A stretch of 64,000 nt of DNA from Peribacillus simplex NBRC 15720 = DSM 1321 (GCF_002243645.1 NZ_CP017704.1:4358001-4422000); one strand, 5' to 3'. Counted from the first letter of the stretch, positions 35,672 to 44,664 are shown. Made by a program: numbers and translations. Notes: generated from the letters alone by a model not told the origin.

Positions 35672-37462
35672 ATGGGATATTCTTTGACGTGGGATTTGGA
35701 TATCTTTTTTAAAGGAGGAAGCTCTTCTAAGGAGTTCCTGACTTTTTTAGATGAAATTAACGATGAGGTAAAAGAATTAGACCGACTTGTAAGCAATATC
35801 AATCCAGAAGGAAATGATGAAATCAGTTTAATCCAGGCATTTGATCTTTTTAAAAATACAAATATGAAATCTTCACAGGCAAGTGCTTTCATTGGATGCC
35901 TGGAAGCTCAAAATGCGCAGGATAAAAAGGCTGGTCAGCTGCGGATCAAACAAATGAAGATAGTCGCTTCACTAAAAATGGTGTTAAGCAAGCTGGATGA
36001 AAAGTTGATACAGCTTGATGATGCGTTTTTTAAAAAAATCCTCGAAAAAGAACCATTGAATGAATTGAAATTCGTATTGAATGAACGTCGGGAAAAGGCA
36101 AAGGAAAAGCTTTCCGTGAAGGAAGAATCATTAATCACCCAATTGGCCATGGACGGTTTCGAAGGTTGGAGCCAAATGTATGATGCGATCGTCGGATCAA
36201 TGACCATTCCTTATAAGGGTGAAAAGCTTTCTGTAGGCCAAGCGGCGAATAAATTTTCTGATCCTGATGAAAGGGCACGGAAAGAATTATTTACTGCGTG
36301 GGAACAGGCTTGGGAGGAAAAAAGTGACCTTTTTGCCCGGACTTTGAACCACTTGGCAGGATTCCGTCTCAGTGTGAATGAAAAAAGGGGCTGGGATGAT
36401 ATTTTGAAAGAGCCTCTTGAAATAGGGAGGATGAAAAAAGAAACCCTCGAAAGCATGTGGAATGTAATTGCCGATCATAAGGAGCCGCTTGTGAAGTTTT
36501 TACAAAGGAAAGCGGAGTTACTGGATTTGGATAAATTAAGTTGGGCGGATTTGGATGCACCGCTCGCTGTTACAGCAGAGTCCAAAGTAATGGATTATCA
36601 AGAAGGTGCAGACTTTATCATACAGCAATTCTCTAAGTTCGGCTCTCAATTAGCAAACTTCACCCAAAAAGCTTTTGAAGACAGCTGGATTGAAGCAGAG
36701 GACAGACCAGGTAAGAGACCAGGCGGTTTTTGCACAGGCTTTCCATTAAATAAGCAGTCAAGAATTTTCATGACGTATTCGGGCACCCCATCCAATGTAT
36801 CGACATTGGCTCATGAATTGGGACATGCATTCCATTCTTATGCGATGAGGGATATCCATCCATTGAATCGGTCATATGCAATGAATGTGGCTGAAACCGC
36901 CTCTACTTTTGCTGAAATGGTCGTAGCGGATGCAGCTGTGAAGGAAGCGGCCAGTGAGGAAGAAAAGCTGGTGCTTTTAGAAGATAAAATTCAGCGTTCC
37001 GTGGCATTATTGATGAATATCCATGCCCGCTACTTATTTGAAACAAGGTTTTATGATGAGAGGAAACAAGGATATGTAAGTGCCGAACGGTTGAATGAAC
37101 TGATGGTCGATGCACAAAAAGAAGCTTATGGCGATGCTTTAAGTGATTATAATCCAACGTTCTGGGCTTCAAAGCTCCATTTTTATATTACAGGTGTACC
37201 ATTTTATAATTTTCCGTACACATTCGGATACTTATTCTCATTAGGCATATACGCGAATGCCCTGAAAGAGCCTGCAGGATTCGAAGAAAAATATATCGCT
37301 CTCTTAAAGGATACCGGTTCCATGAAGGTCGAGGATTTGGCGGAGAAACATTTAGGCGTCGATTTAAAGACCCGGGATTTTTGGGAAGAAGCGGTCAATG
37401 CCTGTATGGAGGATGTAGAAGAATTCATGCGTTTGACCGACCCCCTAGTCCGAAAAGCATAA
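35672..37462 (+). CDS. pepF: M3 family oligoendopeptidase F
   Basis: This is a cytosolic zinc metallopeptidase that cleaves oligopeptides. The 596-residue product has the HExxH motif in THLAHELGHAFHSY-type context (STLAHELGHAFHSYAMRD, near residue 380) with the third zinc ligand Glu in NVAETASTFAEM, and the substrate-binding YNFPYTFGYLFSLGIYA near the end. ATG 35672 follows AAGGGGGCAATGCAGG; an in-frame ATG 11 codons upstream lies before that site. It converges on pssA with a shared terminator. Confidence 0.92.
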   Translation: MGYSLTWDLDIFFKGGSSSKEFLTFLDEINDEVKELDRLVSNINPEGNDEISLIQAFDLFKNTNMKSSQASAFIGCLEAQNAQDKKAGQLRIKQMKIVASLKMVLSKLDEKLIQLDDAFFKKILEKEPLNELKFVLNERREKAKEKLSVKEESLITQLAMDGFEGWSQMYDAIVGSMTIPYKGEKLSVGQAANKFSDPDERARKELFTAWEQAWEEKSDLFARTLNHLAGFRLSVNEKRGWDDILKEPLEIGRMKKETLESMWNVIADHKEPLVKFLQRKAELLDLDKLSWADLDAPLAVTAESKVMDYQEGADFIIQQFSKFGSQLANFTQKAFEDSWIEAEDRPGKRPGGFCTGFPLNKQSRIFMTYSGTPSNVSTLAHELGHAFHSYAMRDIHPLNRSYAMNVAETASTFAEMVVADAAVKEAASEEEKLVLLEDKIQRSVALLMNIHARYLFETRFYDERKQGYVSAERLNELMVDAQKEAYGDALSDYNPTFWASKLHFYITGVPFYNFPYTFGYLFSLGIYANALKEPAGFEEKYIALLKDTGSMKVEDLAEKHLGVDLKTRDFWEEAVNACMEDVEEFMRLTDPLVRKA

Positions 37463-37489
37463 GGTGGGTTTAAGGCTGGAATATGAACG

Positions 37490-37526
37490 AAAAAAGCGGA
37501 TGTCCGGTAAAGGACATCCGCTTTCT
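37490..37526. terminator. bidirectional terminator between pepF and pssA
   Basis: GCGGATGTCC and GGACATCCGC form a 10-bp stem with flanking A-run and T-run. Confidence 0.88.
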
Positions 37527-37529
37527 TAT

Positions 37530-38069
37530 TTAAACTTTCTTCATTTTAAATGGACTGACCATAAGTAATGATAATATAATCATGAGGGATAAGAAAAAGA
37601 CCGGATGGAAATACGGGATGGCTAGATAACTTAACGTAGCGATGCAGCCCGCAACCGTAATTGGCACTCCTGTAAAATATCCATTGCTTTCACTAATATT
37701 GAAGCGGGCGAGACGAAATGCGCCACAGCCAATATAGAAAACCGTGAAGAGTGTGCCAGGTGCTCCGAATTCTATTAATATTCCTTGGTATAATAATAGA
37801 GCTGGTGCGACGCCAAAGGATATGATGTCACACATGGAATCAAGTTGCTTACCCAATTCCGATTCAATGTTGAACTTCCGTGCAACCATACCGTCAAAGC
37901 GATCTGCAAGGGCAGCCAGGAAGATCAAAAGCAGGCTTAAATTCAATTGGCCGTGCATCACGGCAATTATTGCAAATCCACCAAGGGATAAGTTCATTAA
38001 AGTAAGTATATTTGCTGTTTGTGCTTTCACTTTTTTAATGGTTTGATCTAGGGCGTGTAATAAAAACAT
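37530..38069 (-). CDS. pssA: CDP-diacylglycerol-serine O-phosphatidyltransferase
   Basis: PssA makes phosphatidylserine from CDP-diacylglycerol and serine. The 179-residue polytopic membrane protein has the CDP-alcohol phosphotransferase signature D-RFDG-MVAR-8-GKQLDSMCD (about residues 56-81) with all catalytic Asp present, and about six hydrophobic helices. ATG 38069 follows AAAGGAGTG. It is divergent from psd, whose product decarboxylates phosphatidylserine, giving the two steps to phosphatidylethanolamine side by side. Confidence 0.94.
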   Translation of the reverse strand: MFLLHALDQTIKKVKAQTANILTLMNLSLGGFAIIAVMHGQLNLSLLLIFLAALADRFDGMVARKFNIESELGKQLDSMCDIISFGVAPALLLYQGILIEFGAPGTLFTVFYIGCGAFRLARFNISESNGYFTGVPITVAGCIATLSYLAIPYFHPVFFLSLMIILSLLMVSPFKMKKV

Positions 38070-38205
38070 CTTTTCACTCCTTTCAAATGAAACAAATTAA
38101 AACAAATTATAGTAAACATAAGTATTTATTATATAATAATATTTTATTTAACACAATTTATGCAAGGGATTTTTAGGATAATTTTACAATTTGGAGTGGT
38201 TTTAT

Positions 38206-38991
38206 TTGTTTCAGTCTTTTTATCGCATTCTTATTGAACTGACGAATGGTCAGTATTCATCAGGTTTATTAAAGCATTTTAGCCAATCTCGTTGGAGCAG
38301 ACCCTTAATTTTATTTTATGTAAAAACATTCAACCTTAATCAACAGGAATTTGGTAAGGAGTTAAAAGCTTATACCAATCTTCACGAGCTATTTACAAGG
38401 CAGTTAAAGGCGGACGCCAGGCCAATTACGGCAGTTCCTTCTGCGGTAGCTTGTCCTGTGGACGGTGTTCTCGAGGATTCAGGGGAGATACGCGGTGATA
38501 AAAAGATCGTCGTTAAGGGAAAGGTATATTCAATGGAGGAAATGCTCGGGGATGAGCTTTTGTTGGAAAAGTACTTAGGCGGCAAATATCTCGTGTTATA
38601 CTTAAGCCCGAGTCATTACCATCGGATACATGCACCAATTAAGGGTTCTGTAGTCAAACGTTGGACCCTTGGAAGGAAATCATACCCCGTTAATAAATGG
38701 GGGATGAAATATGGAAAAGAGCCATTATCAAAAAATTATCGGACAATAACTGAACTTCAAAATGAAGCGGGAAGTCTGGCAATGGTGAAAGTCGGGGCGA
38801 TGTTCATAAATTCGATCGTCATCACTGATGAATCGGATGAATTGGAAAAAGGACAGGAATTTTCTTATTTCAGCTTTGGGTCCACAGTGGTGCTTCTCTT
38901 TGAAAAAGGCAGTTTTGAACTTGAAGGAAACATATCCATTCCCGCAGATGTCCGTGTGGGTGAAACAATCGGATTCATGAGAGCCGTCTAA
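38206..38991 (+). CDS. psd: phosphatidylserine decarboxylase proenzyme
   Basis: Psd forms phosphatidylethanolamine. The 261-residue proenzyme has ACPVDGVLEDSG, the catalytic His region YLSPSHYHRIHAPIKG and the self-cleavage motif in FSFGSTVVLLF, where Ser (near residue 225) becomes the pyruvoyl group. The motif is FGST rather than the common LGST. TTG 38206 is chosen because GGAGTGG lies 6 bases before it; a TTG at 38191 precedes that site. It is divergent from pssA across about 135 bases. Confidence 0.93.
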   Translation: MFQSFYRILIELTNGQYSSGLLKHFSQSRWSRPLILFYVKTFNLNQQEFGKELKAYTNLHELFTRQLKADARPITAVPSAVACPVDGVLEDSGEIRGDKKIVVKGKVYSMEEMLGDELLLEKYLGGKYLVLYLSPSHYHRIHAPIKGSVVKRWTLGRKSYPVNKWGMKYGKEPLSKNYRTITELQNEAGSLAMVKVGAMFINSIVITDESDELEKGQEFSYFSFGSTVVLLFEKGSFELEGNISIPADVRVGETIGFMRAV

Positions 38992-39005
38992 CTTCAAATG
39001 AAAAT

Positions 39006-39036
39006 AAGAGGCTGACATTTGATGTCAGCCTATGTA
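39006..39036. terminator. hairpin between psd and sda
   Basis: GGCTGACA and TGTCAGCC form an 8-bp stem; on the minus strand it is followed by TCTTATTTT and so can terminate sda, and weakly psd on the other strand. Confidence 0.6.
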
Positions 39037-39043
39037 TTTCATA

Positions 39044-39184
39044 TTAAAATATTGATCGGATTTTATGCGTTAAGGATCGTCGATGAATTTCCGTTTCTAT
39101 GAGGCGGATGAAATCGGTACTCAACTTTAAGTTCTGCGCTTTAAAATAGGATTCAAGCAACAGGTCATCAGATAGTTTTTGCAT
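39044..39184 (-). CDS. sda: sporulation checkpoint inhibitor Sda
   Basis: Sda binds sporulation kinases such as KinA and blocks phosphorelay entry when replication is disturbed. The 46-residue product [20 protein letters not shown] ... [14 protein letters not shown] matches the Sda helical hairpin (B. subtilis LSDELLIESYFKA ... EIKRRSL). It is too short for most gene finders. The ATG at 39184 has no Shine-Dalgarno at normal distance; the GGAGGTGA lies 21 bases upstream, in front of a three-codon ORF whose stop overlaps this ATG. DnaA boxes lie upstream at 39320-39418. Confidence 0.9.
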   Translation of the reverse strand: MQKLSDDLLLESYFKAQNLKLSTDFIRLIETEIHRRSLTHKIRSIF

Positions 39185-39195
39185 CAGAACGCCAT
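39184..39195 (-). CDS. three-codon upstream ORF (Met-Ala-Phe-stop) coupled to sda
   Basis: ATG GCG TTC TGA at 39195-39184 stands 10 bases after GGAGGTGA, and its stop overlaps the sda start as TGATG. Ribosomes that load at the strong site could terminate and restart on sda. A chance ATG in the leader cannot be excluded. Confidence 0.4.
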   Translation of the reverse strand: MAF

Positions 39196-39319
39196 TTACG
39201 GCTGCTCACCTCCAGTAGGGATTGCGAGGAATAATTTGGTGTTTACTTGCATATATTGATAAGTCTTCCTTGATGTACCCCTACTGTATCAGAAATAAAC
39301 GTGGAGAACAATCGTTCTG

Positions 39320-39418
39320 TTATCCACAGTTAAAAGTGGATAACCTGTGGTTAAGTTGTTTACAAGGTGAACGAAATGGTGCACATCAGTATGGAAAATG
39401 TTAGTAAAGTTATCCACA
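39320..39418. promoter_or_regulatory. cluster of four DnaA boxes upstream of sda
   Basis: TTATCCACA occurs on the plus strand at 39320-39328 and 39410-39418, and one-mismatch boxes on the minus strand at 39335-39343 (TTATCCACT) and 39346-39354 (TTAACCACA). In B. subtilis DnaA binds the sda promoter, so this cluster most likely regulates sda, and possibly also the divergent yqeG. There is no dnaA or dnaN nearby, so it is not the chromosomal origin. Confidence 0.8.
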
Positions 39419-39581
39419 GGTTGGTTATATGAAATTTTTGTCGAAATCTTTTATGAATAATTAGTTCTTTGGTTCTGGTCTGCCTGCAAATTTCCCATTC
39501 TTTAATAAAAAATGCCTTTCCATATCTGAAAACATACATTATGATGTTTTTTTACCGTCAGCCCTTCTTTCCTAATTTTTT

Positions 39582-39610
39582 TTGAAAGTGAGCTGAAAAT
39601 TCGATATGAT
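39582..39610 (+). promoter_or_regulatory. SigA promoter of the yqeG operon
   Basis: TTGAAA (39582-39587), a 17-base spacer and TATGAT (39605-39610) lie 40 bases before yqeG. Confidence 0.75.
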
Positions 39611-39649
39611 GGAGACGGTAAATTTTAATGAAAATATAGAGGTGCCAAT

Positions 39650-40171
39650 ATGCTTAAATTATTTTTGCCGAGTGAACATGTTAAAAGCATTTTTAATATA
39701 GATCCTCAAGAATTGAAAAAAAGAGGTATTAAGGGAGTCATTACCGATTTGGATAATACTCTCGTTGAATGGGACAGGCCAACTGCCACTCCCGATTTAA
39801 TCAAATGGTTCGACAATATGCGGGATCATGGGATTTTAGTGACGATTGTGTCCAATAATAATGAAAATCGGGTTCGGGCTTTTTCCGATCCGCTTCACAT
39901 TCCATTTATCTTCCAGGCCAGAAAACCGATGGCAAGAGCTTTTCATAAAGCCCGTAAGACAATGGGATTGAAATTAGAAGAAACGGTGGTAATCGGCGAT
40001 CAGTTATTGACGGATGTATTGGGAGGGAACCGAGGCGGGTTTCATACGATCTTAGTGGTCCCTGTGGCACAAACCGACGAATTCAGAACAAGGATCAATC
40101 GTTATTTTGAAAGAAAGATCATGGCGTTTTTTAAACGAAAAGGAATGATAGAATGGGAGGATCACAATTGA
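39650..40171 (+). CDS. yqeG: HAD superfamily phosphatase YqeG
   Basis: The 173-residue HAD hydrolase (subfamily IIIA) has the nucleophile motif DLDNTLVEW near residues 34-42, motif II VTIVSNNNE, the lysine in QARKPM and motif IV IGDQLLTDVLGGN. The substrate is unknown. It heads the conserved yqeG-yqeH-aroE-yqeI-nadD-yqeK-rsfS-yqeM operon. Its stop overlaps the yqeH start. Confidence 0.92.
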   Translation: MLKLFLPSEHVKSIFNIDPQELKKRGIKGVITDLDNTLVEWDRPTATPDLIKWFDNMRDHGILVTIVSNNNENRVRAFSDPLHIPFIFQARKPMARAFHKARKTMGLKLEETVVIGDQLLTDVLGGNRGGFHTILVVPVAQTDEFRTRINRYFERKIMAFFKRKGMIEWEDHN

Positions 40172-41277
40172 ACAATCATCAAGAATTAGTGTGCATCGGC
40201 TGCGGTGTCAAGGTCCAGACTGAAGATCCGAAGGAGTTGGGTTTTGCCCCTAAATCGGCACTGGAGAAAGAGAGCATCGTTTGTCAGCGCTGCTTTAAAT
40301 TGAAACATTATAACGAAGTTCAGGATGTATCCTTAACAGACGATGACTTCTTGAAAATCTTGAATAAAGTAGGCGAAACCGACTCTTTAATCGTCAAAAT
40401 CGTCGATATTTTTGATTTCAATGGAAGCTGGCTGCCTGGCCTGCATCGATTTGTAGGAAGAAATGATGTTCTTCTGATCGGAAATAAGGTTGATTTATTG
40501 CCTAAATCCGTAAAACCGAACAAGTTGATCAATTGGATGAAGCAATCGTCCAAGGAATTGGGTCTTAACCCGATTGATGTCCTGCTTGTCAGTGCGGAAA
40601 AGGGAAAGCACATCCTTGAAGCTGCTGATGCGATTGAGCGGTATCGAAAAGGTAAAGATGTCTATGTGGTGGGCTGTACGAATGTAGGGAAATCGACTTT
40701 CATCAACCGTCTTATAAAAGAAGTGAGCGGTGAAGGTGATATCATCACTACTTCCCACTTCCCTGGTACTACCTTGGATATGATCGAAATTCCTTTGGAT
40801 GATGGACAGGCATTGATCGATACACCAGGAATCATTAATCATCATCAAATGGCTCACTATGTGGACAAACGGGACTTTAAGGTGATTATGCCGAAAAAGG
40901 AAATCAAGCCGAGAGTGTACCAACTGAATGAAGGGCAGACGCTATTTTTCGGAGGGTTGGCCCGATTGGACTATGTCTCAGGCGGAAGGCGTTCACTGAC
41001 TTGCTATCTTTCTAATGAATTGAATATTCACCGTACGAAACTGGAAAATGCCGATGAATTATATAAAAACCATGCCGGGGAATTACTGACGCCCCCACGG
41101 CCTGAACAAATCGAGGAGTTTCCGAAGCTGATTCCACATGAATTTTCCTTGAAAGATGGTAAAATGGATATTGTGTTTTCTGGTCTTGGCTGGGTGACGG
41201 TCAATGAGCCAGGAGCGAAAATCGTTGCACATGTTCCAAAGGGCGTCAATGTGATCGTTCGCAAATCATTAATCTAA
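40168..41277 (+). CDS. yqeH: ribosome biogenesis GTPase YqeH
   Basis: YqeH is a circularly permuted GTPase needed for 30S subunit assembly. The 369-residue product has an N-terminal zinc finger (CIGCG ... CQRCF), then the G motifs in permuted order: G4 NKVDLLP, G5 SAEKG, G1 GCTNVGKST and G3 DTPG, followed by a C-terminal RNA-binding region. TTG 40168 follows GGGAGGATCACAA; ATG 40153 overlaps the site. It overlaps yqeG by four bases. Confidence 0.94.
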   Translation: MNNHQELVCIGCGVKVQTEDPKELGFAPKSALEKESIVCQRCFKLKHYNEVQDVSLTDDDFLKILNKVGETDSLIVKIVDIFDFNGSWLPGLHRFVGRNDVLLIGNKVDLLPKSVKPNKLINWMKQSSKELGLNPIDVLLVSAEKGKHILEAADAIERYRKGKDVYVVGCTNVGKSTFINRLIKEVSGEGDIITTSHFPGTTLDMIEIPLDDGQALIDTPGIINHHQMAHYVDKRDFKVIMPKKEIKPRVYQLNEGQTLFFGGLARLDYVSGGRRSLTCYLSNELNIHRTKLENADELYKNHAGELLTPPRPEQIEEFPKLIPHEFSLKDGKMDIVFSGLGWVTVNEPGAKIVAHVPKGVNVIVRKSLI

Positions 41278-41297
41278 ATATAGGGGTCGTCTAGTCT

Positions 41298-42140
41298 ATG
41301 AAAAAGATATATGGGGTAATGGGAGATCCAATTGCACATTCGATGTCACCGGACATTCATAATGATGCATTTGAAAAAGAAAATATAGAAGCGGTTTATC
41401 ATCATTTTCATGTGACACCAGAGCGTTTGAACGATGCCGTGAAAGGCATGAAAGCCCTTGGTATAGAAGGGTTTAACATCACGATTCCTCATAAGACTTC
41501 AATCATCCCTTTCCTTGATGAAGTGGATGAACTTGCCCTTGCAATCGGGGCTGTAAATACGGTTGTTAACAAAAATGGTCGGTTTATAGGGTATAATACA
41601 GACGGAAAAGGATTTTTCAAATCTTTATGCGATGAAATATCAAGTGACATTAAGGCTAAAAAAACGTTAGTGATCGGAGCGGGCGGTGCTGCGCGTGCGA
41701 TTTATTTTACCCTCGTAAAAGAAGGGGTAAAGCAAGTTGATATTGCAAACCGGACAAAGGAAAGAGCGGCCCAGCTTGTTTCTGATTGCCCATATGATAA
41801 AGTATCGAAGGCACTCTCGATTATCGAAGCGGAAGAAAGCTTATCACAATATGATTTAATCATCCAAACGACTTCTTCTGGAATGAGTCCGGAATTGGAT
41901 CATTCACCGTTAAAGGTCGACCAGCTTAAAACCGGTGCAATTGTCAGTGATATCATCTATAACCCTCTGCAAACCAAGCTACTGCGTGAAGCTGGGGAAA
42001 AAGGGGCGGAAACGCAAAATGGTCTGGGTATGTTCATCAACCAGGCCGCGCTCGCATTTGAGATATGGACAGGCATTATGCCGGATACAGCAAGAATGAC
42101 AGATATTGTCTTGAACAAACTAGGAGGTAACACATGTTAA
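41298..42140 (+). CDS. aroE: shikimate dehydrogenase
   Basis: AroE reduces 3-dehydroshikimate with NADPH in aromatic amino acid synthesis. The 280-residue product has the shikimate-binding GDPIAHSMSPDIHN, the catalytic Lys in NITIPHKTS, GAVNTVV with YNTDGKGF, and the NADPH-binding VIGAGGAARAIYF and NRTKERA. It overlaps yqeI by 7 bases. Confidence 0.96.
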   Translation: MKKIYGVMGDPIAHSMSPDIHNDAFEKENIEAVYHHFHVTPERLNDAVKGMKALGIEGFNITIPHKTSIIPFLDEVDELALAIGAVNTVVNKNGRFIGYNTDGKGFFKSLCDEISSDIKAKKTLVIGAGGAARAIYFTLVKEGVKQVDIANRTKERAAQLVSDCPYDKVSKALSIIEAEESLSQYDLIIQTTSSGMSPELDHSPLKVDQLKTGAIVSDIIYNPLQTKLLREAGEKGAETQNGLGMFINQAALAFEIWTGIMPDTARMTDIVLNKLGGNTC

Positions 42141-42424
42141 CAGGAAAACAGAAAAGATTTTTACGATCAAAGGCCCATCACCTCAATCCAATTTTTCAAG
42201 TTGGTAAAGGCGGCGTCAATGATAATCTCATCAAGCAAATTGGTGAGGCGCTTGAAGTACGTGAATTAATCAAGGTCAGCATCTTACAAAACTGTGAAGA
42301 GGACCGCAATGATGTGGGATTTTCTTTATCAAAAGGTGCACGGGCGGAATTGGTTCAGATTATCGGCAACACAATTGTGCTGTATAAAGAATCAAAAGAA
42401 AACAAACAACTTAAATTACCTTAA
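42134..42424 (+). CDS. yqeI: CRM-domain RNA-binding protein YqeI (YhbY family)
   Basis: The 96-residue protein starts LTGKQKRFLRSKAHHLNPIF and has the CRM signature VGKGGVNDNLIKQI, with EVRELIKVSI and a final beta strand. YhbY proteins bind pre-50S particles. The start overlaps aroE and is preceded by AGGAGGTAAC. Confidence 0.93.
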   Translation: MLTGKQKRFLRSKAHHLNPIFQVGKGGVNDNLIKQIGEALEVRELIKVSILQNCEEDRNDVGFSLSKGARAELVQIIGNTIVLYKESKENKQLKLP

Positions 42425-42435
42425 GGAACCTATCT

Positions 42436-43005
42436 ATGAAAAAAATTGGAATTCTTGGCGGTACATTCAATCCTCCGCATATCGGGCATTTAATTATAGC
42501 GAATGAAGTGCTGGATGCCCTTGAGCTAGATGAAATCAGGTTCATGCCAAATCACGTTCCTCCACATAAGGAAAAGTCGGAGGAAGTAACCGATATGGAC
42601 AGGCTTGCCATGTTGGAAAACGCGATAGCCGGAAACCCATCTTTTTATATTGAGGGTATTGAAATAGAAAGAAAAGGCACATCTTATACGTATGACACAA
42701 TAAAATTGCTGAAAGAACTTGAGCCAACCAATGAGTACTATTTCATAATTGGCGCAGATATGATTGAGTACTTACCGAATTGGCACCGTATCGACGAGCT
42801 GGTGCATATGGTCAATTTCGTAGGGGTGAAGCGCCCTGGATATAATGAAAATACCGTATACCCAATCACGATGGTGAAAGTCCCCCAGATGTTCATTTCG
42901 TCTTCCATGATACGAAGGAAGTTAAGAACGGGGAAAACCGTGAAATATTTAATAGCAGATCCAGTGGTGAAGTATATTAAAGGGAATGGTTTATATGAAT
43001 CGTGA
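42436..43005 (+). CDS. nadD: nicotinate-nucleotide adenylyltransferase NadD
   Basis: NadD adenylates nicotinate mononucleotide in NAD synthesis. The 189-residue product has the nucleotidyltransferase motif GGTFNPPHIGHLI at about 8-20, FMPNHVPPHK, the substrate motif ADMIEYLPNWHRI and ISSSMIRRKLRTG near the end. It overlaps yqeK. Confidence 0.95.
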   Translation: MKKIGILGGTFNPPHIGHLIIANEVLDALELDEIRFMPNHVPPHKEKSEEVTDMDRLAMLENAIAGNPSFYIEGIEIERKGTSYTYDTIKLLKELEPTNEYYFIIGADMIEYLPNWHRIDELVHMVNFVGVKRPGYNENTVYPITMVKVPQMFISSSMIRRKLRTGKTVKYLIADPVVKYIKGNGLYES

Positions 43006-43567
43006 GAAAGCATTGGCGCTGGTCAAAGAACAAATCACCGAACGCAGGTACATTCATACCTTGGGTGTGGTCGAGTCAGCGATTGAACTTGCTGAACGGT
43101 ATGGTGCCGACGTCAAAAAAGCGGAACTGGCAGCCATTTTCCATGATTATGCAAAATTTCGCCCAAAAGAGGAAATGGAGCAAATTATAATCGCTGAAAA
43201 AATGAACCCGGCGTTACTTGAATACAATATGGAGCTGTGGCACGCTCCTGTCGGGGCTTATCTGGTGAAAAAGGAAGCTGGCATTCAGGACGCTGAAGTC
43301 TTGGATGCGATTGCCTATCACACGTCTGGCAGGGTTGGCATGAGCCTTTTGGATAAAGTCGTATACCTTGCTGACTATATTGAGCCGGGACGTTCTTTTC
43401 CCGGTGTCGACGAAGTCAGGCAGACAGCAAAGATAAATTTGGATCATGCTGTCATCCAGGCTTTAAGGAATACAGTTGTTTTTTTAATGAAAAGAAATCA
43501 GGCAATTTATCCTGACACATTTAAGACATATAATGATTTGATCATGAATTTGAAGGAGAAGATGTAA
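42995..43567 (+). CDS. yqeK: HD-domain hydrolase YqeK (symmetrical Ap4A hydrolase type)
   Basis: YqeK-type enzymes cleave diadenosine tetraphosphate symmetrically using a metal-binding HD domain. The 190-residue product has RYIHTLGVVESAIELA, the HD pair in FHDYAKF, LWHAPVGAYL, AIAYHTSGRVGMSLLDKVVY and LADYIEPGR. ATG 42995 is used, 9 bases after AAGGGA and within the end of nadD; ATG 42986 is too close to that site. Confidence 0.93.
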   Translation: MNREKALALVKEQITERRYIHTLGVVESAIELAERYGADVKKAELAAIFHDYAKFRPKEEMEQIIIAEKMNPALLEYNMELWHAPVGAYLVKKEAGIQDAEVLDAIAYHTSGRVGMSLLDKVVYLADYIEPGRSFPGVDEVRQTAKINLDHAVIQALRNTVVFLMKRNQAIYPDTFKTYNDLIMNLKEKM

Positions 43568-43923
43568 TGACTGAACGTGAACTTCTTGTAATTGCAGCAA
43601 AAGCGGCAGATGATAAAAGAGCGGAGGATATCGTGGCATTGAACATGCAAGGTATTTCCCTTGTAGCGGATTATTTTTTGATTTGCCACGGTAATTCTGA
43701 AAAACAAGTACAAGCAATAGCTCGTGAAATGAAGAGCAAAGCTGATGAATCAGGAATCAATATAAAACGTCTTGAAGGTTTTGACGAGGCGAAATGGGTT
43801 CTTGTGGATCTTGGCGATGTAGTGGCCCACATATTCCATAAAGATGAAAGAAACTACTATAACCTCGAACGTTTATGGGGAGATGCACCTTTTGAAGATC
43901 TAGAGAGTGAACTGACTTCATGA
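43567..43923 (+). CDS. rsfS: ribosomal silencing factor RsfS (YqeL)
   Basis: RsfS binds uL14 and prevents subunit joining when nutrients are short. The 118-residue product has DDKRAEDIVALNMQGISLVA, DYFLICHGNSEKQVQAIA and WVLVDLGDVVAHIFHKDERNYYNLERLWGD-type ending (split here as VVAHIFHKDERNYY and LERLWGDAP). It shares a base with the yqeK stop and overlaps yqeM by four bases (ATGA). Confidence 0.95.
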   Translation: MTERELLVIAAKAADDKRAEDIVALNMQGISLVADYFLICHGNSEKQVQAIAREMKSKADESGINIKRLEGFDEAKWVLVDLGDVVAHIFHKDERNYYNLERLWGDAPFEDLESELTS

Positions 43924-44663
43924 CCTACGAACGCTTTGCCTATGTATACGATGAATTGATGAAGGACGCACCTTATGAAAAATGGCTGATGATCCTTACG
44001 GCGAAGCTGGAACAGTATGGAATTGGTGGAAGGAAAGTCCTGGATTTAGCGTGTGGAACCGGGGAAATGACCGTTGAATTGGCGCAACACGGATTTGAAG
44101 TCACTGGCGTGGATTTATCTGATGAAATGCTTCTTGTTGCTAATGAAAAAGCGGTTAAGCTTGGATTATCGATTCCGCTTTTCCAGCAGAATATGGCAGA
44201 ACTCGAGGGACTTGGCCAATTTGATTGTGTCACGATTTTTTGTGATTCGCTGAACTACCTTCGCGATGAGGAGGATATAGTCAAGACGTTCAGCCGGGTT
44301 CATGAGCATTTGAAGGATGGCGGATTATTCTTGTTTGATATCCATTCCATTTATAAAATGGAAGAAATTTTTCGTGATAATACGTTTGCTGTCAATGGAG
44401 AAGAAGTATCCTATATATGGGACTGCTTCCCTGGTGAAGAACCTTACAGTGTGGAACATGATTTAAGTTTTTTCGTAAGGGACGATGAAAGCGGTCTGTA
44501 TGACCGTTTTGATGAGTTGCATTATCAACGGACCTATCCGGTGGAACAATATAAAAAGTGGTTGGAGCAAGCAGGTTTTACGGTTTCAGAAATTATGGCG
44601 GATCTCGAAGAAGCACCGCTTGCAACAGAAACCGAAAGAATCTTGTTTGTGGCCAGTAAATAA
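43920..44663 (+). CDS. yqeM: SAM-dependent methyltransferase YqeM
   Basis: The 247-residue class I methyltransferase has motif I VLDLACGTGEMTVELA, TGVDLSDEML, FDCVTIFCDSLNYL and FLFDIHS. Its substrate is unknown. It is the last gene of the yqeG operon, starting in the rsfS stop and ending 2 bases before a long terminator stem. Confidence 0.92.
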   Translation: MTYERFAYVYDELMKDAPYEKWLMILTAKLEQYGIGGRKVLDLACGTGEMTVELAQHGFEVTGVDLSDEMLLVANEKAVKLGLSIPLFQQNMAELEGLGQFDCVTIFCDSLNYLRDEEDIVKTFSRVHEHLKDGGLFLFDIHSIYKMEEIFRDNTFAVNGEEVSYIWDCFPGEEPYSVEHDLSFFVRDDESGLYDRFDELHYQRTYPVEQYKKWLEQAGFTVSEIMADLEEAPLATETERILFVASK

Positions 44664-44664
44664 T

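Noticed and set aside
39320-39418. DnaA boxes as a replication origin
   Set aside because: No dnaA, dnaN or AT-rich unwinding element nearby; the position upstream of sda matches a known regulatory DnaA cluster.
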